Shown here: in pieces, positions 5,935 through 12,149 of the stretch
How positions within the stretch are numbered: the first letter of the stretch is position 1
Layout of the letters: every line of letters begins with the position of its first letter
From: Bog-756 sp050011635
Lineage (GTDB): Bacteria > Actinomycetota > Acidimicrobiia > Acidimicrobiales > RAAP-2
DNA: 14,899 nt
Assembly (NCBI GenBank): GCA_050011635.1
Contig: JBEKIU010000100.1
Span: 1 to 14,899 of the forward strand
Direction of reading: 5' to 3'
Program-made: the position numbers and the translations under genes
The notes under the pieces: model-generated
Database searches by the model: none
What the model was told of the DNA's origin: nothing
What the model saw: only the letters and a program-made list of their open reading frames with translations

Positions 5935-7202
5935 CCGCCATCGACTCCCGCGACCAGGTGGAAGAGGGATCCCGGGGCCTGAGCCTGCAGCCCGACCCGG
6001 AGGGAGCCGGCTTCGACGCCGCTCGCCTCGAGCGCCTCACGGAGCACTTCGAGCACCGCTACGTCACAACCGGGAAGATCCCGGGGTGCCAGATGGCCGT
6101 GATCCGCGGTGGCCGGCTCGCCTACTGGCGATCACTGGGTCTCATGGACCGCGAGCGCTCCAGGCCGGTCCGGGACGACACGATCTGGCGCATCTATTCG
6201 ATGACCAAGCCGATCGCGTCGCTCGCCCTGATGCAGCTCTACGAACGGGGGGCGTTCCAACTCACCGACCCGGTGGCGCGGTACATCGGTGAGTGGAGCG
6301 CCCTGAAGGTGGGCGAGCTGCAGGCCGACGGCTCCCTCCGACTGGTCGAGCCGGAGACGCCGATGACCGTTCTCGATGCGCTGACCCACATGACCGGGCT
6401 GGCGGGAAGCCTCTCGCCCGGCCATCCCATCGACGATCGCTTCGCCACCGAGGTGCATGCCGCCCGCCACGGGTTGACCCTCGAAGGGGTGTGCACCCTG
6501 CTGGCCGAGTACCCGCTCAAATTCCACCCCGGCACCCACTGGAACTACGGGCTCTCCACCGACGTCTGCGCCCGGTTGGTCGAGATCCTCTCCGGGGAGC
6601 GGTTCGACCACTACCTCCGGGGCAACGTGTTCGAACCACTGGGCATGTTCGACACCGACTTCTCCGTCCCCGCCGGCGCCGCCGACCGCTTCGCCGCCTG
6701 CTACCGGTACGCCAAGGGTGAGCCACCCCAGCTCATGGACGATCCCGAGCGGAGCACCTACCGACGGCAGCGGTCGTACCTGTCGGGTGCGGGCGGGCTC
6801 GTCTCGACGACGGCCGACTACCTCCGCTTCTGCCAGATGCTGGCCGGCCGGGGCGAGCTCGACGGGCGCCGACTCGTCGGCCACAAGACGCTCGAGCTCA
6901 TGACCTGCAACCATCTTCCCGGTGGCCGCGACCTGGCCCAGCTGGCCGTCGGTGGTTTCGGGGAGGCTGGATTCAGCGGAGCGGGCTTCGGGCTCGGATT
7001 CGCCATCGGCCAGGGACCCGCGGCCACCAAGGCCGCCGGCTCGGTGGGGGAGTACTACTGGGGTGGCGCGGCCAGCACGGCGTTCTGGATCGACCCGGCG
7101 GAGGACCTGGCCGTGGTGTTCATGACCCAGTTGCTTCCCTCGTTCTCCTATCCGATCCGGGCTCAGCTTCGAGCACTCGTCTACCAGGCGCTGGTCGACT
7201 GA
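5931..7202 (+). CDS. Serine hydrolase, class C beta-lactamase / EstB-type esterase family
   Basis: A 423-residue protein of the beta-lactamase-related serine hydrolase family, which includes EstB-type esterases and transesterases. The nucleophile motif SxxK is S90-M-T-K93, the second-motif tyrosine is probably Tyr206 in HWNYGLST, and the third box is the W-G-G-A sequence at 377-380. That last form is seen in esterase-like members, whereas true beta-lactamases have KTG. There is no signal peptide, so it should be cytoplasmic and an esterase acting on small esters or acyl groups is more likely than penicillin hydrolysis. GTG 5931 is chosen because it overlaps the SDR stop as GTGA and the protein begins sensibly there; no separate ribosome-binding site is needed. 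It is the last gene of the dehydrogenase-SDR-hydrolase set, so it may release or prepare the substrate of that pathway, which is inference. Confidence 0.86.
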   Translation: MTAIDSRDQVEEGSRGLSLQPDPEGAGFDAARLERLTEHFEHRYVTTGKIPGCQMAVIRGGRLAYWRSLGLMDRERSRPVRDDTIWRIYSMTKPIASLALMQLYERGAFQLTDPVARYIGEWSALKVGELQADGSLRLVEPETPMTVLDALTHMTGLAGSLSPGHPIDDRFATEVHAARHGLTLEGVCTLLAEYPLKFHPGTHWNYGLSTDVCARLVEILSGERFDHYLRGNVFEPLGMFDTDFSVPAGAADRFAACYRYAKGEPPQLMDDPERSTYRRQRSYLSGAGGLVSTTADYLRFCQMLAGRGELDGRRLVGHKTLELMTCNHLPGGRDLAQLAVGGFGEAGFSGAGFGLGFAIGQGPAATKAAGSVGEYYWGGAASTAFWIDPAEDLAVVFMTQLLPSFSYPIRAQLRALVYQALVD

Positions 7203-7229
7203 ACGGCATCCGGCGCTGCCTGCCCGGCA

Positions 7230-7880
7230 CTAGTTCCGGAGCGAGGCGTACTCCGTGACCCGGCCCAGTGCGGCTTCGCTCGACTTGGCCAGTGACCCGG
7301 CGTCGAAGGGGGGCTGTGGGTCGTACTCGATCATCAGCTGAACCGCCTCGGCTGCGGTCCGGTCGACCAGCAGTTCCACCAACCGGAGGGCCATGTCGAT
7401 CCCGCTCGACACGCCGGCCGAGGTGATGATCCGTCGGTCCAGGTGCTCGACCACCCGTTGGGAGGTGGCCACGGCACCGTGGGCCTCGAGCTCCTGATGA
7501 CAGGCCCAGTGGGTGGTCGCGGTGAGCCCCGTGAGGAGGTCCGCGGCGCCGAGGACGAGGGAGCCCGTGCACACCGAGGTGGTGAACCGGGTGGTCGCAT
7601 GGGCCTCGCGTAGCCACTGGTGCAGCGGCTCGTCGAGCTCCAGTGGGCGCGTCCCGACCCCACCCGGGAACACGATGACGTCCGGATGGGGGAACTCGGA
7701 GAAGGTGCCGTCGGCGATGATGCCCACCATCTGGTTGTCGCTCCGGATCTCGCCACGCTGGTGGGCGATGAAGGTGACGTCGACATTGGGTAGTCGCTGG
7801 AGGACCTCGTAGGGGCCGATCCCGTCGAGTGCGGTGAATCCCGGGAACAGGGGAATCACGGTCTGGAGGCGGTTGGTCAC
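7230..7880 (-). CDS. DJ-1/PfpI family protein, isonitrile hydratase-like
   Basis: A 216-residue protein of the DJ-1/PfpI superfamily. The N-terminal strand and loop PLFPGFTALDGIGPYEVL (10-27) includes Asp19. The FPGGVGT turn is at 71-77, and the nucleophile elbow SVCTGSLVLGAADLL starts at 102, with Cys104 and Thr105. TTHWACHQEL follows, then an ITSAGVSSGIDMAL stretch. The Asp plus Cys-Thr pattern matches isonitrile hydratase (InhA of Pseudomonas putida), which hydrates isonitriles to N-substituted formamides. Other small DJ-1 proteins look similar, so that reaction is a hypothesis. GTG 7880 overlaps the stop of the upstream GlxA-type regulator (GTGA), so the two are co-transcribed and translationally coupled. 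It ends 27 bases from the convergent hydrolase gene. Confidence 0.82.
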   Translation of the reverse strand: MTNRLQTVIPLFPGFTALDGIGPYEVLQRLPNVDVTFIAHQRGEIRSDNQMVGIIADGTFSEFPHPDVIVFPGGVGTRPLELDEPLHQWLREAHATTRFTTSVCTGSLVLGAADLLTGLTATTHWACHQELEAHGAVATSQRVVEHLDRRIITSAGVSSGIDMALRLVELLVDRTAAEAVQLMIEYDPQPPFDAGSLAKSSEAALGRVTEYASLRN

Positions 7881-8869
7881 GCGCTTGCCTTTCGGTCGGT
7901 GACGACACGGAAACGTCGCCGGTAGGAGTCGGGGGCCACGTCGAGGCGCCGTTTGAAGGTCCGCCGCAGGGTCTCCGCGGTGCCGAAACCGCAGCGGGCG
8001 GCGATCAGGTCCAGGGTGTCGTTCGTCGTCTCCAGCTCGCGGCGGGCGACTTCTGTCCGCACCCGCTCGACGAACCGGCCCGGCGTCTCACCCACTTCGT
8101 CGGTGAACACCCGGGTGAAGTGACGCACGCTCATGGGTGCCGCCTGGGCCAGCACGGGAACCCGGTGGTCTCCATCCGGTTCTGATTCGACCATGGCCTG
8201 GACGGCCCGAACCGTCGACCGCTGCGCGCGCGGCACCCATACCGGTGACGCGAATTGGGTCTGGCCGCCCGGCCGGTGCAGGAACATCACCAGCCAGCGG
8301 GCAACCGTCTGGGCCACCTCGGCGCCGAGGTCGTTCTCCACCAGGGCCAGGGCCAGGTCGATGCCGGCGGTGACCCCGGCGCTCGTCCAGTACTTCCCGT
8401 CCTGGATGTAGATGGGGTCCGGGTCGACATGGAGAGACGGGAACTCGGCGGCCAGGCGATCGGCATGGGCCCAGTGGGTGGTGACCCGCCGGCCGTCCAG
8501 CAGGCCGACCTCGGCGGCCAGGAATGCCCCCGTGCACACGGTGGCCACCCGGCGACACCGGGGGGCCACCGTCATGATCCAGGCGAGGAGCCCCGCATCG
8601 CGGCGGGCGGCGCGGGCCTGGCCGCCTCCGGGAATCACCAGGGTGTCGATGCGCGTTCCCACCTCCGGCAACGGTTCGGTGCACAGGCCCAACCCGCTCT
8701 CGGCCCGGATGGGAGCGGCTTCGCCCGAGGCCAGTGTCACCCGGTAGCCGCCGGCCCGACCCAGCGCCTCGGCGGCCCGGGTGGCGCCCGCGAACACTTC
8801 GAACGGACCCACGACGTCGAGCGGCTGGACCCCCGGATACCCGACGATGACCACGTGACGTTCCTCCAT
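7877..8869 (-). CDS. GlxA-type transcriptional regulator (DJ-1/PfpI + AraC HTH)
   Basis: A 330-residue two-domain regulator. Residues 1-195 are a DJ-1/PfpI-type domain, with VGYPGVQPLDVVGPFEVF at 9-26, IPGGG at 79-83 and a retained VCTGAFLAAEVGLLDG elbow (Cys112). Residues ~230-325 are an AraC-family double helix-turn-helix, with MSVRHFTRVF at 246-255 and ARCGFGTAETLRRTFKRRL at 291-309, normally binding DNA near target promoters. It presumably senses a small molecule and controls the coupled DJ-1 gene downstream (GTGA overlap) and perhaps itself. Its sensing domain is visibly related to that enzyme: both have VCTG...TTHWA and TSAGV..GID.AL..VE. ATG 8869 has no clear Shine-Dalgarno sequence, so a very short or leaderless mRNA is possible. 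Confidence 0.87.
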   Translation of the reverse strand: MEERHVVIVGYPGVQPLDVVGPFEVFAGATRAAEALGRAGGYRVTLASGEAAPIRAESGLGLCTEPLPEVGTRIDTLVIPGGGQARAARRDAGLLAWIMTVAPRCRRVATVCTGAFLAAEVGLLDGRRVTTHWAHADRLAAEFPSLHVDPDPIYIQDGKYWTSAGVTAGIDLALALVENDLGAEVAQTVARWLVMFLHRPGGQTQFASPVWVPRAQRSTVRAVQAMVESEPDGDHRVPVLAQAAPMSVRHFTRVFTDEVGETPGRFVERVRTEVARRELETTNDTLDLIAARCGFGTAETLRRTFKRRLDVAPDSYRRRFRVVTDRKASA

Positions 8870-8898
8870 GGGTGCCAGCGTGCATCACCCCGTCGATG

Positions 8899-8911
8899 GC
8901 GTCAATGACGC
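8899..8911. promoter_or_regulatory. 13-base palindrome upstream of the GlxA-type regulator
   Basis: GCGTCAATGACGC has exact 6-base arms around a single central base and lies 30 bases before the regulator's start. Read leftward it contains TTGACG (8905-8900), a good match to an actinobacterial -35 box. The expected -10 position, 17 bases on, reads CACGCT, a poor match, and would place the transcript start almost at the ATG. It could be an autoregulatory operator overlapping the promoter. The remaining 8870-9053 spacer holds no gene. Confidence 0.4.
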
Positions 8912-9040
8912 AATACCCACAGATTCGGCCATCGGCACCCGGTGGTTGGCCACCCAGTGGTGATGGCGTCGGGGATGGCGCCCCCCGCCGGTCCCGCCGA
9001 TTGCCACCGGGCTGCGCGACCCGGCCCGAAGAGCGGCGCG

Positions 9041-9060
9041 GGACTAGCCCGGACTAGCCC
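9041..9060. repeat. Tandem duplication of a 10-base unit at the DMT stop
   Basis: GGACTAGCCC occurs twice in immediate tandem. The right-hand copy contains the TAG stop codon of the leftward DMT gene (9056-9054). It is a small local duplication, most likely a replication slip, without evident function. Confidence 0.85.
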
Positions 9061-9938
9061 CCGCTGCTCGGTGCCGGCAGGGAGCCGTCGGCGGCCCGGC
9101 CGTCAGGCGCCGGCTGCTCTTCACCGGCGAGTGTGGACACCCCGAACAGGGCCACCATCAGCCCGAGGGCCGCCGGGACCAGGCGGCCGTCTCCGTGGGC
9201 CAGGGTCTCGTCGAAGACGATGATGCCGAGCAAGGTGCTGGCAAAGAGGGTCATGGCATTGCTCGAGGCCATGGCCGGAGCGAGCACGCCCGTCTTGAGT
9301 GCCGACTGTTGCAACGTGAAGCCGAGGAGGGCCGAGATGATCAGGGCGTAGGTGGTCCACGAGGAAAGGATCGGTCCGAGCCCGTGGTGGAGGTCGCCCA
9401 CGAAGACCTTGGTCACCGCGGCCTGGAAGGCGAACGCGCATCCGGCCGCCAACCCGAACAGGAGCGCCTGACGCCCACCGGTCCCGCTCCAGCCCAGTCC
9501 CATGAGGATCCCGATGGCCATCGTGGTGAGCAGTCCGGCGGTCCACCACGCCGCCGTCCCGGGGTTGGCGGTTCCCGCACCCGGCTGGGCCACGCAGACG
9601 AACGTCACGATACCGGCCACGACGGCCGCCGCACCCATGATCTCGCGCCGGCCGACCTGCTGATGGGTGATCCGCATGCCGAGGGGCAGAGCGAAGACCA
9701 GGCTGAGCGTGCAGATCGATTGAACCAGCACCAACGACCCCCGGTCGAGGGCCGCGGCCTGGAGGACCCAGCCCCCACCCTGCAGCGCGGCACCGGCCAG
9801 CCAGACGGGCCGGCGCAGGATCTGGATGAGGAAGCGCGGGTCGCCCACTCCACTTGGGGTCTGGAGCGACCCCGCCTGCTGGAGCACGGTGCCCGCGGCG
9901 AAGCAGATCGAAGCGAGAAGGGCCATGATGTCGGCCAC
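9054..9938 (-). CDS. DMT-superfamily membrane transporter, second paralogue
   Basis: A 294-residue membrane protein with about ten predicted hydrophobic segments, roughly at 3-22, 45-64, 69-88, 100-118, 128-150, 157-177, 191-208, 215-242 (probably two) and 253-271. A Pro/Ala/Gly-rich tail of about 24 residues follows. It is homologous to the protein at 1568-2527: R-VWL-G, LQAAAL-RG-L-LVQ and the AQPGAG loop at 118-122 line up. Transport substrate unknown; NIPA-type magnesium carriers and EamA-type metabolite exporters are both within range. GTG 9938 is the start: AAGGAGG sits five bases upstream on the minus strand, while the ATG at 9926 would be too far from it. It is divergent from the desaturase, with an extended -10-like promoter at 9980-9972. 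Confidence 0.82.
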   Translation of the reverse strand: MADIMALLASICFAAGTVLQQAGSLQTPSGVGDPRFLIQILRRPVWLAGAALQGGGWVLQAAALDRGSLVLVQSICTLSLVFALPLGMRITHQQVGRREIMGAAAVVAGIVTFVCVAQPGAGTANPGTAAWWTAGLLTTMAIGILMGLGWSGTGGRQALLFGLAAGCAFAFQAAVTKVFVGDLHHGLGPILSSWTTYALIISALLGFTLQQSALKTGVLAPAMASSNAMTLFASTLLGIIVFDETLAHGDGRLVPAALGLMVALFGVSTLAGEEQPAPDGRAADGSLPAPSSGG

Positions 9939-9971
9939 CCGAGCCTCCTTCCGGTGGGCGGCGGTCGGACC

Positions 9972-9980
9972 AGTATCTCA
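9972..9980 (-). promoter_or_regulatory. Extended -10-like promoter for the second DMT gene
   Basis: Read leftward the sequence is TGAGATACT: a TG dinucleotide, one base, then GATACT, four of six matches to TATAAT. No good -35 is present, as is usual for extended -10 promoters. Transcription would start near 9965, giving a leader of about 27 bases that ends with AAGGAGG and the GTG start at 9938. This is a motif-only prediction. Confidence 0.4.
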
Positions 9981-10062
9981 GGAATCGCCGGCCAACAGCG
10001 GATGTCCTCGGCGGTTCGACCGGGACGGGGCGGGCCGCGCCGAGACCAGCGTCAGCGGGCGG

Positions 10063-10068
10063 TAGGGT
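10063..10068 (+). promoter_or_regulatory. Possible -10 element for the leader frame and desaturase
   Basis: TAGGGT within GGTAGGGTG fits the loose TAnnnT consensus of actinobacterial -10 boxes, about 28 bases before the GGGGAGG ribosome-binding site of the small frame at 10104. No convincing -35 is seen 16-18 bases upstream. The rest of 9939-10062 has no visible gene. Confidence 0.25.
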
Positions 10069-10103
10069 GTGTGGTGTCATCTCGGGTTCGGGGAGGATTC
10101 ACC

Positions 10104-10250
10104 ATGCGCGTCCTCGCCAGCCCAACTGACGGGGTCGCGTCCGTTCGAGAGAGCAGCGGTCGGCAGAGTCCAGATCTTGACCACCGAGAGCTGCCCATCC
10201 GGGCTACCGCCCCACCGCACCGTCGGGTGCGGAACGAGAGACGCCCATGA
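10104..10250 (+). CDS. Possible 48-codon leader peptide upstream of the desaturase
   Basis: ATG 10104 is preceded by GGGGAGG (10090-10096), seven bases upstream, one of the strongest ribosome-binding sites in the window. The frame reads 48 codons to TGA 10248-10250, which overlaps the desaturase ATG as ATGA. The predicted peptide is Arg-, Pro- and Ser-rich, with no membrane segment and no recognisable family. Coding potential is unproven because GC-rich DNA often leaves frames open. The ribosome-binding site and exact stop/start overlap argue for translation feeding the desaturase, whose own ribosome-binding site is weak. Alternatively the desaturase could start elsewhere and this frame be chance. 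Confidence 0.4.
   Translation: MRVLASPTDGVASVRESSGRQSPDLDHRELPIRATAPPHRRVRNERRP
10215..10232 (+). promoter_or_regulatory. Hairpin just before the desaturase start
   Basis: CCGCACC-GTCG-GGTGCGG forms a perfect 7-base-pair stem with a 4-base loop, ending 14 bases before ATG 10247 and abutting the weak purine-rich site GAACGAGAG (10232-10240). It lies inside the leader frame. In the mRNA it could limit initiation at the desaturase unless ribosomes translating the leader open it. Chance formation in GC-rich DNA cannot be excluded. Confidence 0.35.
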
Positions 10251-11287
10251 ACACAGAGACCGCCGCGGCCGCCCAGTCGGCGGTGGGCCGCGAGGACTTT
10301 GCCGAACTGTCCCGCAAGGTCCGAGACGTCGGCCTGCTGACTCGTCGCCGCGGCTATTACACCGTGAAGATCGGCGCCACAGTCGGTGCCCTGTTCGCCC
10401 TGGTGGTCACCGCACTCCTCCTCGGGAACACCTGGTGGAACCTGTGCGTGGCGGTGGGATTGGCCTTCGTGCTCGCCCAGCTCGGATTCATCGGCCACGA
10501 CGCCGGTCACCGGCAGATCTGCACCCGCCGGCGCGACAACGACGCCATCGGGCTCGTCGTGGCCAATCTCTTCACCGGCTTCAGCTTCGGGTGGTGGCTG
10601 GCCAAGCACAATCGGCATCACGCCCACACCAACCGCCCCGGAAAGGACCCGGACATGGCGCCGGGGGCATTGGTCTACACACACGAGCAAGTCCAGGACC
10701 TCGGGCGGATCGGCCGGCTGTACGCCAGTGCCCAGGCGGTCCTGCTCGTGCCCCTGCTGTTCCTCGAGGCCCTCAACATGCACGTGGCCAGCGCAGCGGC
10801 GTTGGTTCGGCGCCGGGATCTCGCCGCGCTGGTCGAGGCCGGACTGCTCATCGTCCATGTCTGTGTCTTCTTCGTCGTTCCCTTCGCCGTGCTCTCGCCC
10901 GTCCGGGCCGTGGTCTTCATCGGCGTCACCCAGTCGCTCTTCGGCTTCTACCTCGGCGTGAGCTTCCTGACCAATCATGTGGGCATGCCGGTGATGGTCC
11001 CGGGTGACGAACTGGGTTTCCTACGCCGCCAGGTGCTCACGTCGCGCAACCTGTCCGGCCCTTCGTTCACCGGATTCCTGTTCGGGGGACTGGACACCCA
11101 GATCGAGCACCACCTGTTCCCGACCATGCCCCGAGCCAACCTCCGTCGGGCGCGGAAGCTGGTGCGGCCCTTCTGCACCGAGCGCCGGATCGATTACACC
11201 GAGCAGAGCCCGTGGCGTGCCTACCGCGAGGTGGTGCGCCACCTGCGGCTCACCGGGGCAGGCCGAGCGCTTCCCGCGGTGGGGTGA
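10247..11287 (+). CDS. Membrane fatty acid (acyl-CoA/acyl-lipid) desaturase
   Basis: A 346-residue di-iron membrane desaturase. The three histidine boxes are HDAGH (84-88), HNRHH (121-125) and QIEHH (285-289), and His244 in TNHVGM is a likely extra ligand. Hydrophobic stretches at ~44-61, 64-82, 101-118, 162-180, 198-218 and 221-242 fit the usual four-helix membrane core with the boxes facing the cytoplasm. A Gln in place of the first His of box three (QIEHH) is typical of front-end and some actinobacterial acyl-CoA desaturases. There is no fused cytochrome b5 (no HPGG motif), so electrons must come from a separate ferredoxin or reductase, not seen here. The double-bond position cannot be deduced. 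ATG 10247 overlaps the leader frame's stop. It converges on the ECF operon with a 13-base gap. Regulation by temperature or membrane state is plausible for this family but not shown. Confidence 0.9.
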   Translation: MNTETAAAAQSAVGREDFAELSRKVRDVGLLTRRRGYYTVKIGATVGALFALVVTALLLGNTWWNLCVAVGLAFVLAQLGFIGHDAGHRQICTRRRDNDAIGLVVANLFTGFSFGWWLAKHNRHHAHTNRPGKDPDMAPGALVYTHEQVQDLGRIGRLYASAQAVLLVPLLFLEALNMHVASAAALVRRRDLAALVEAGLLIVHVCVFFVVPFAVLSPVRAVVFIGVTQSLFGFYLGVSFLTNHVGMPVMVPGDELGFLRRQVLTSRNLSGPSFTGFLFGGLDTQIEHHLFPTMPRANLRRARKLVRPFCTERRIDYTEQSPWRAYREVVRHLRLTGAGRALPAVG

Positions 11288-11300
11288 CGACCGTTCGGCC

Positions 11301-12149
11301 TCAGCGGGCCGGGTCCGCCCAGGACCGGTCGGACCCGGGTGGCTCGGGCCCGACGTGGTCGGCGAACGTGACCGGCGCCTCGAAGGCGGCCCGGCGTGCC
11401 GCCCGGCGGAAGGTGGCGAGCATGGCCGGCCCGACCAGCAGGATGATCGCGAAGGTGGTGACGGCCCGTCCCGTGTCCCACCCGAGGGACGTGGTGGCAT
11501 CGAAGATCAGATAGCGGTGCGCGTTGACGGCCAGTGAGGCGCCCGGCAGGTAGGCGATGGTGCTCGAAGGGTCGAGGTAGAAGGGCCAGAACGAGAGATT
11601 GAGCAGGAATCCGAAGACGTAGGCGGAGACGGCACCGTAGGCGGCCAGCATGAGCACTTCACGGCGGCCGGAAGCGGGGGGGAGGAGTCCGGCGAGGAGC
11701 CCGACCCAGGCGCATCCGAACATCTGGTACGGCATCCATGGACCCACCCCTCCGGTGATGAGGGCCGAAGCGAACAACGTGGTGCAACCCAGCGTGAATC
11801 CGAAGCCCGCGCCGAAGACCCTTCCGGCGATGACAATGGTGAAAAAGACGGTCTCGACGCCGGCCGTGCCGGCTCCCAGTGGACGCAGGGCGGCGCCGAT
11901 GGCCGACAACACCCCCAGCATGGCGATCGCTTTTGCGTCGATGCCACCGTCGGCGATCTCGGCGACGATGACGGCCAGCACCAGCACCAGCAGGGCACCG
12001 AACATCAACGGGGCCATGGCCGAGTCCCCGAACCTTCCGGGTGCCACCACGAATGGCCAGAAGAAGGCCACGAACCCGATGAACGAGGCCATGACGATGA
12101 CCACGCGGGACCGCAATCCGGTTCGGATGGCCACGGAACCCCTTGTCAC
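11301..12149 (-). CDS. ECF transporter substrate-binding (S) component
   Basis: A 282-residue integral membrane protein with about six hydrophobic segments, roughly at 15-36, 47-65, 76-90, 98-130, 140-157 and 165-190, plus a further helix near 229-246 and a hydrophilic tail. The RPLGAGTAGVETVFF stretch (89-103), AGRVFGAGFGF (108-118), the GGVGPWMPYQM loop (133-143) and FDATTSLGWDTGRAV (216-230) are characteristic of a group of actinobacterial ECF S components. In ECF importers this subunit binds a vitamin or micronutrient with high affinity and topples in the membrane during transport. The ligand here is unknown; I see no diagnostic gene or riboswitch. GTG 12149 overlaps the ATPase stop (GTGA), so it is last in the T-A-S operon and translationally coupled. 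The last residues overlap the hairpin at 11309-11338. Confidence 0.82.
   Translation of the reverse strand: MTRGSVAIRTGLRSRVVIVMASFIGFVAFFWPFVVAPGRFGDSAMAPLMFGALLVLVLAVIVAEIADGGIDAKAIAMLGVLSAIGAALRPLGAGTAGVETVFFTIVIAGRVFGAGFGFTLGCTTLFASALITGGVGPWMPYQMFGCAWVGLLAGLLPPASGRREVLMLAAYGAVSAYVFGFLLNLSFWPFYLDPSSTIAYLPGASLAVNAHRYLIFDATTSLGWDTGRAVTTFAIILLVGPAMLATFRRAARRAAFEAPVTFADHVGPEPPGSDRSWADPAR
11309..11338. terminator. GC-rich hairpin, possible terminator of the desaturase
   Basis: CCGGGTCCG (11309-11317) and CGGACCCGG (11330-11338) are exact 9-base arms around a 12-base loop, beginning 22 bases after the desaturase stop. No T-run follows, so a classical intrinsic terminator is not supported, though U-less hairpins are often proposed to terminate in actinobacteria. 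The hairpin lies inside the last codons of the convergent ECF S gene, so it may also simply reflect coding sequence. Confidence 0.35.

Noticed and set aside
5931..7202. A true class C beta-lactamase (resistance gene)
   Set aside because: No signal peptide, WGGA replaces KTG in the third motif, and the context is acyl-CoA metabolism, so an esterase-like enzyme is the better reading.
9007..9024. CCGGG...CCCGG hairpin downstream of the second DMT gene
   Set aside because: A 5-base stem in very GC-rich DNA, without a T-run; too weak to call a terminator.
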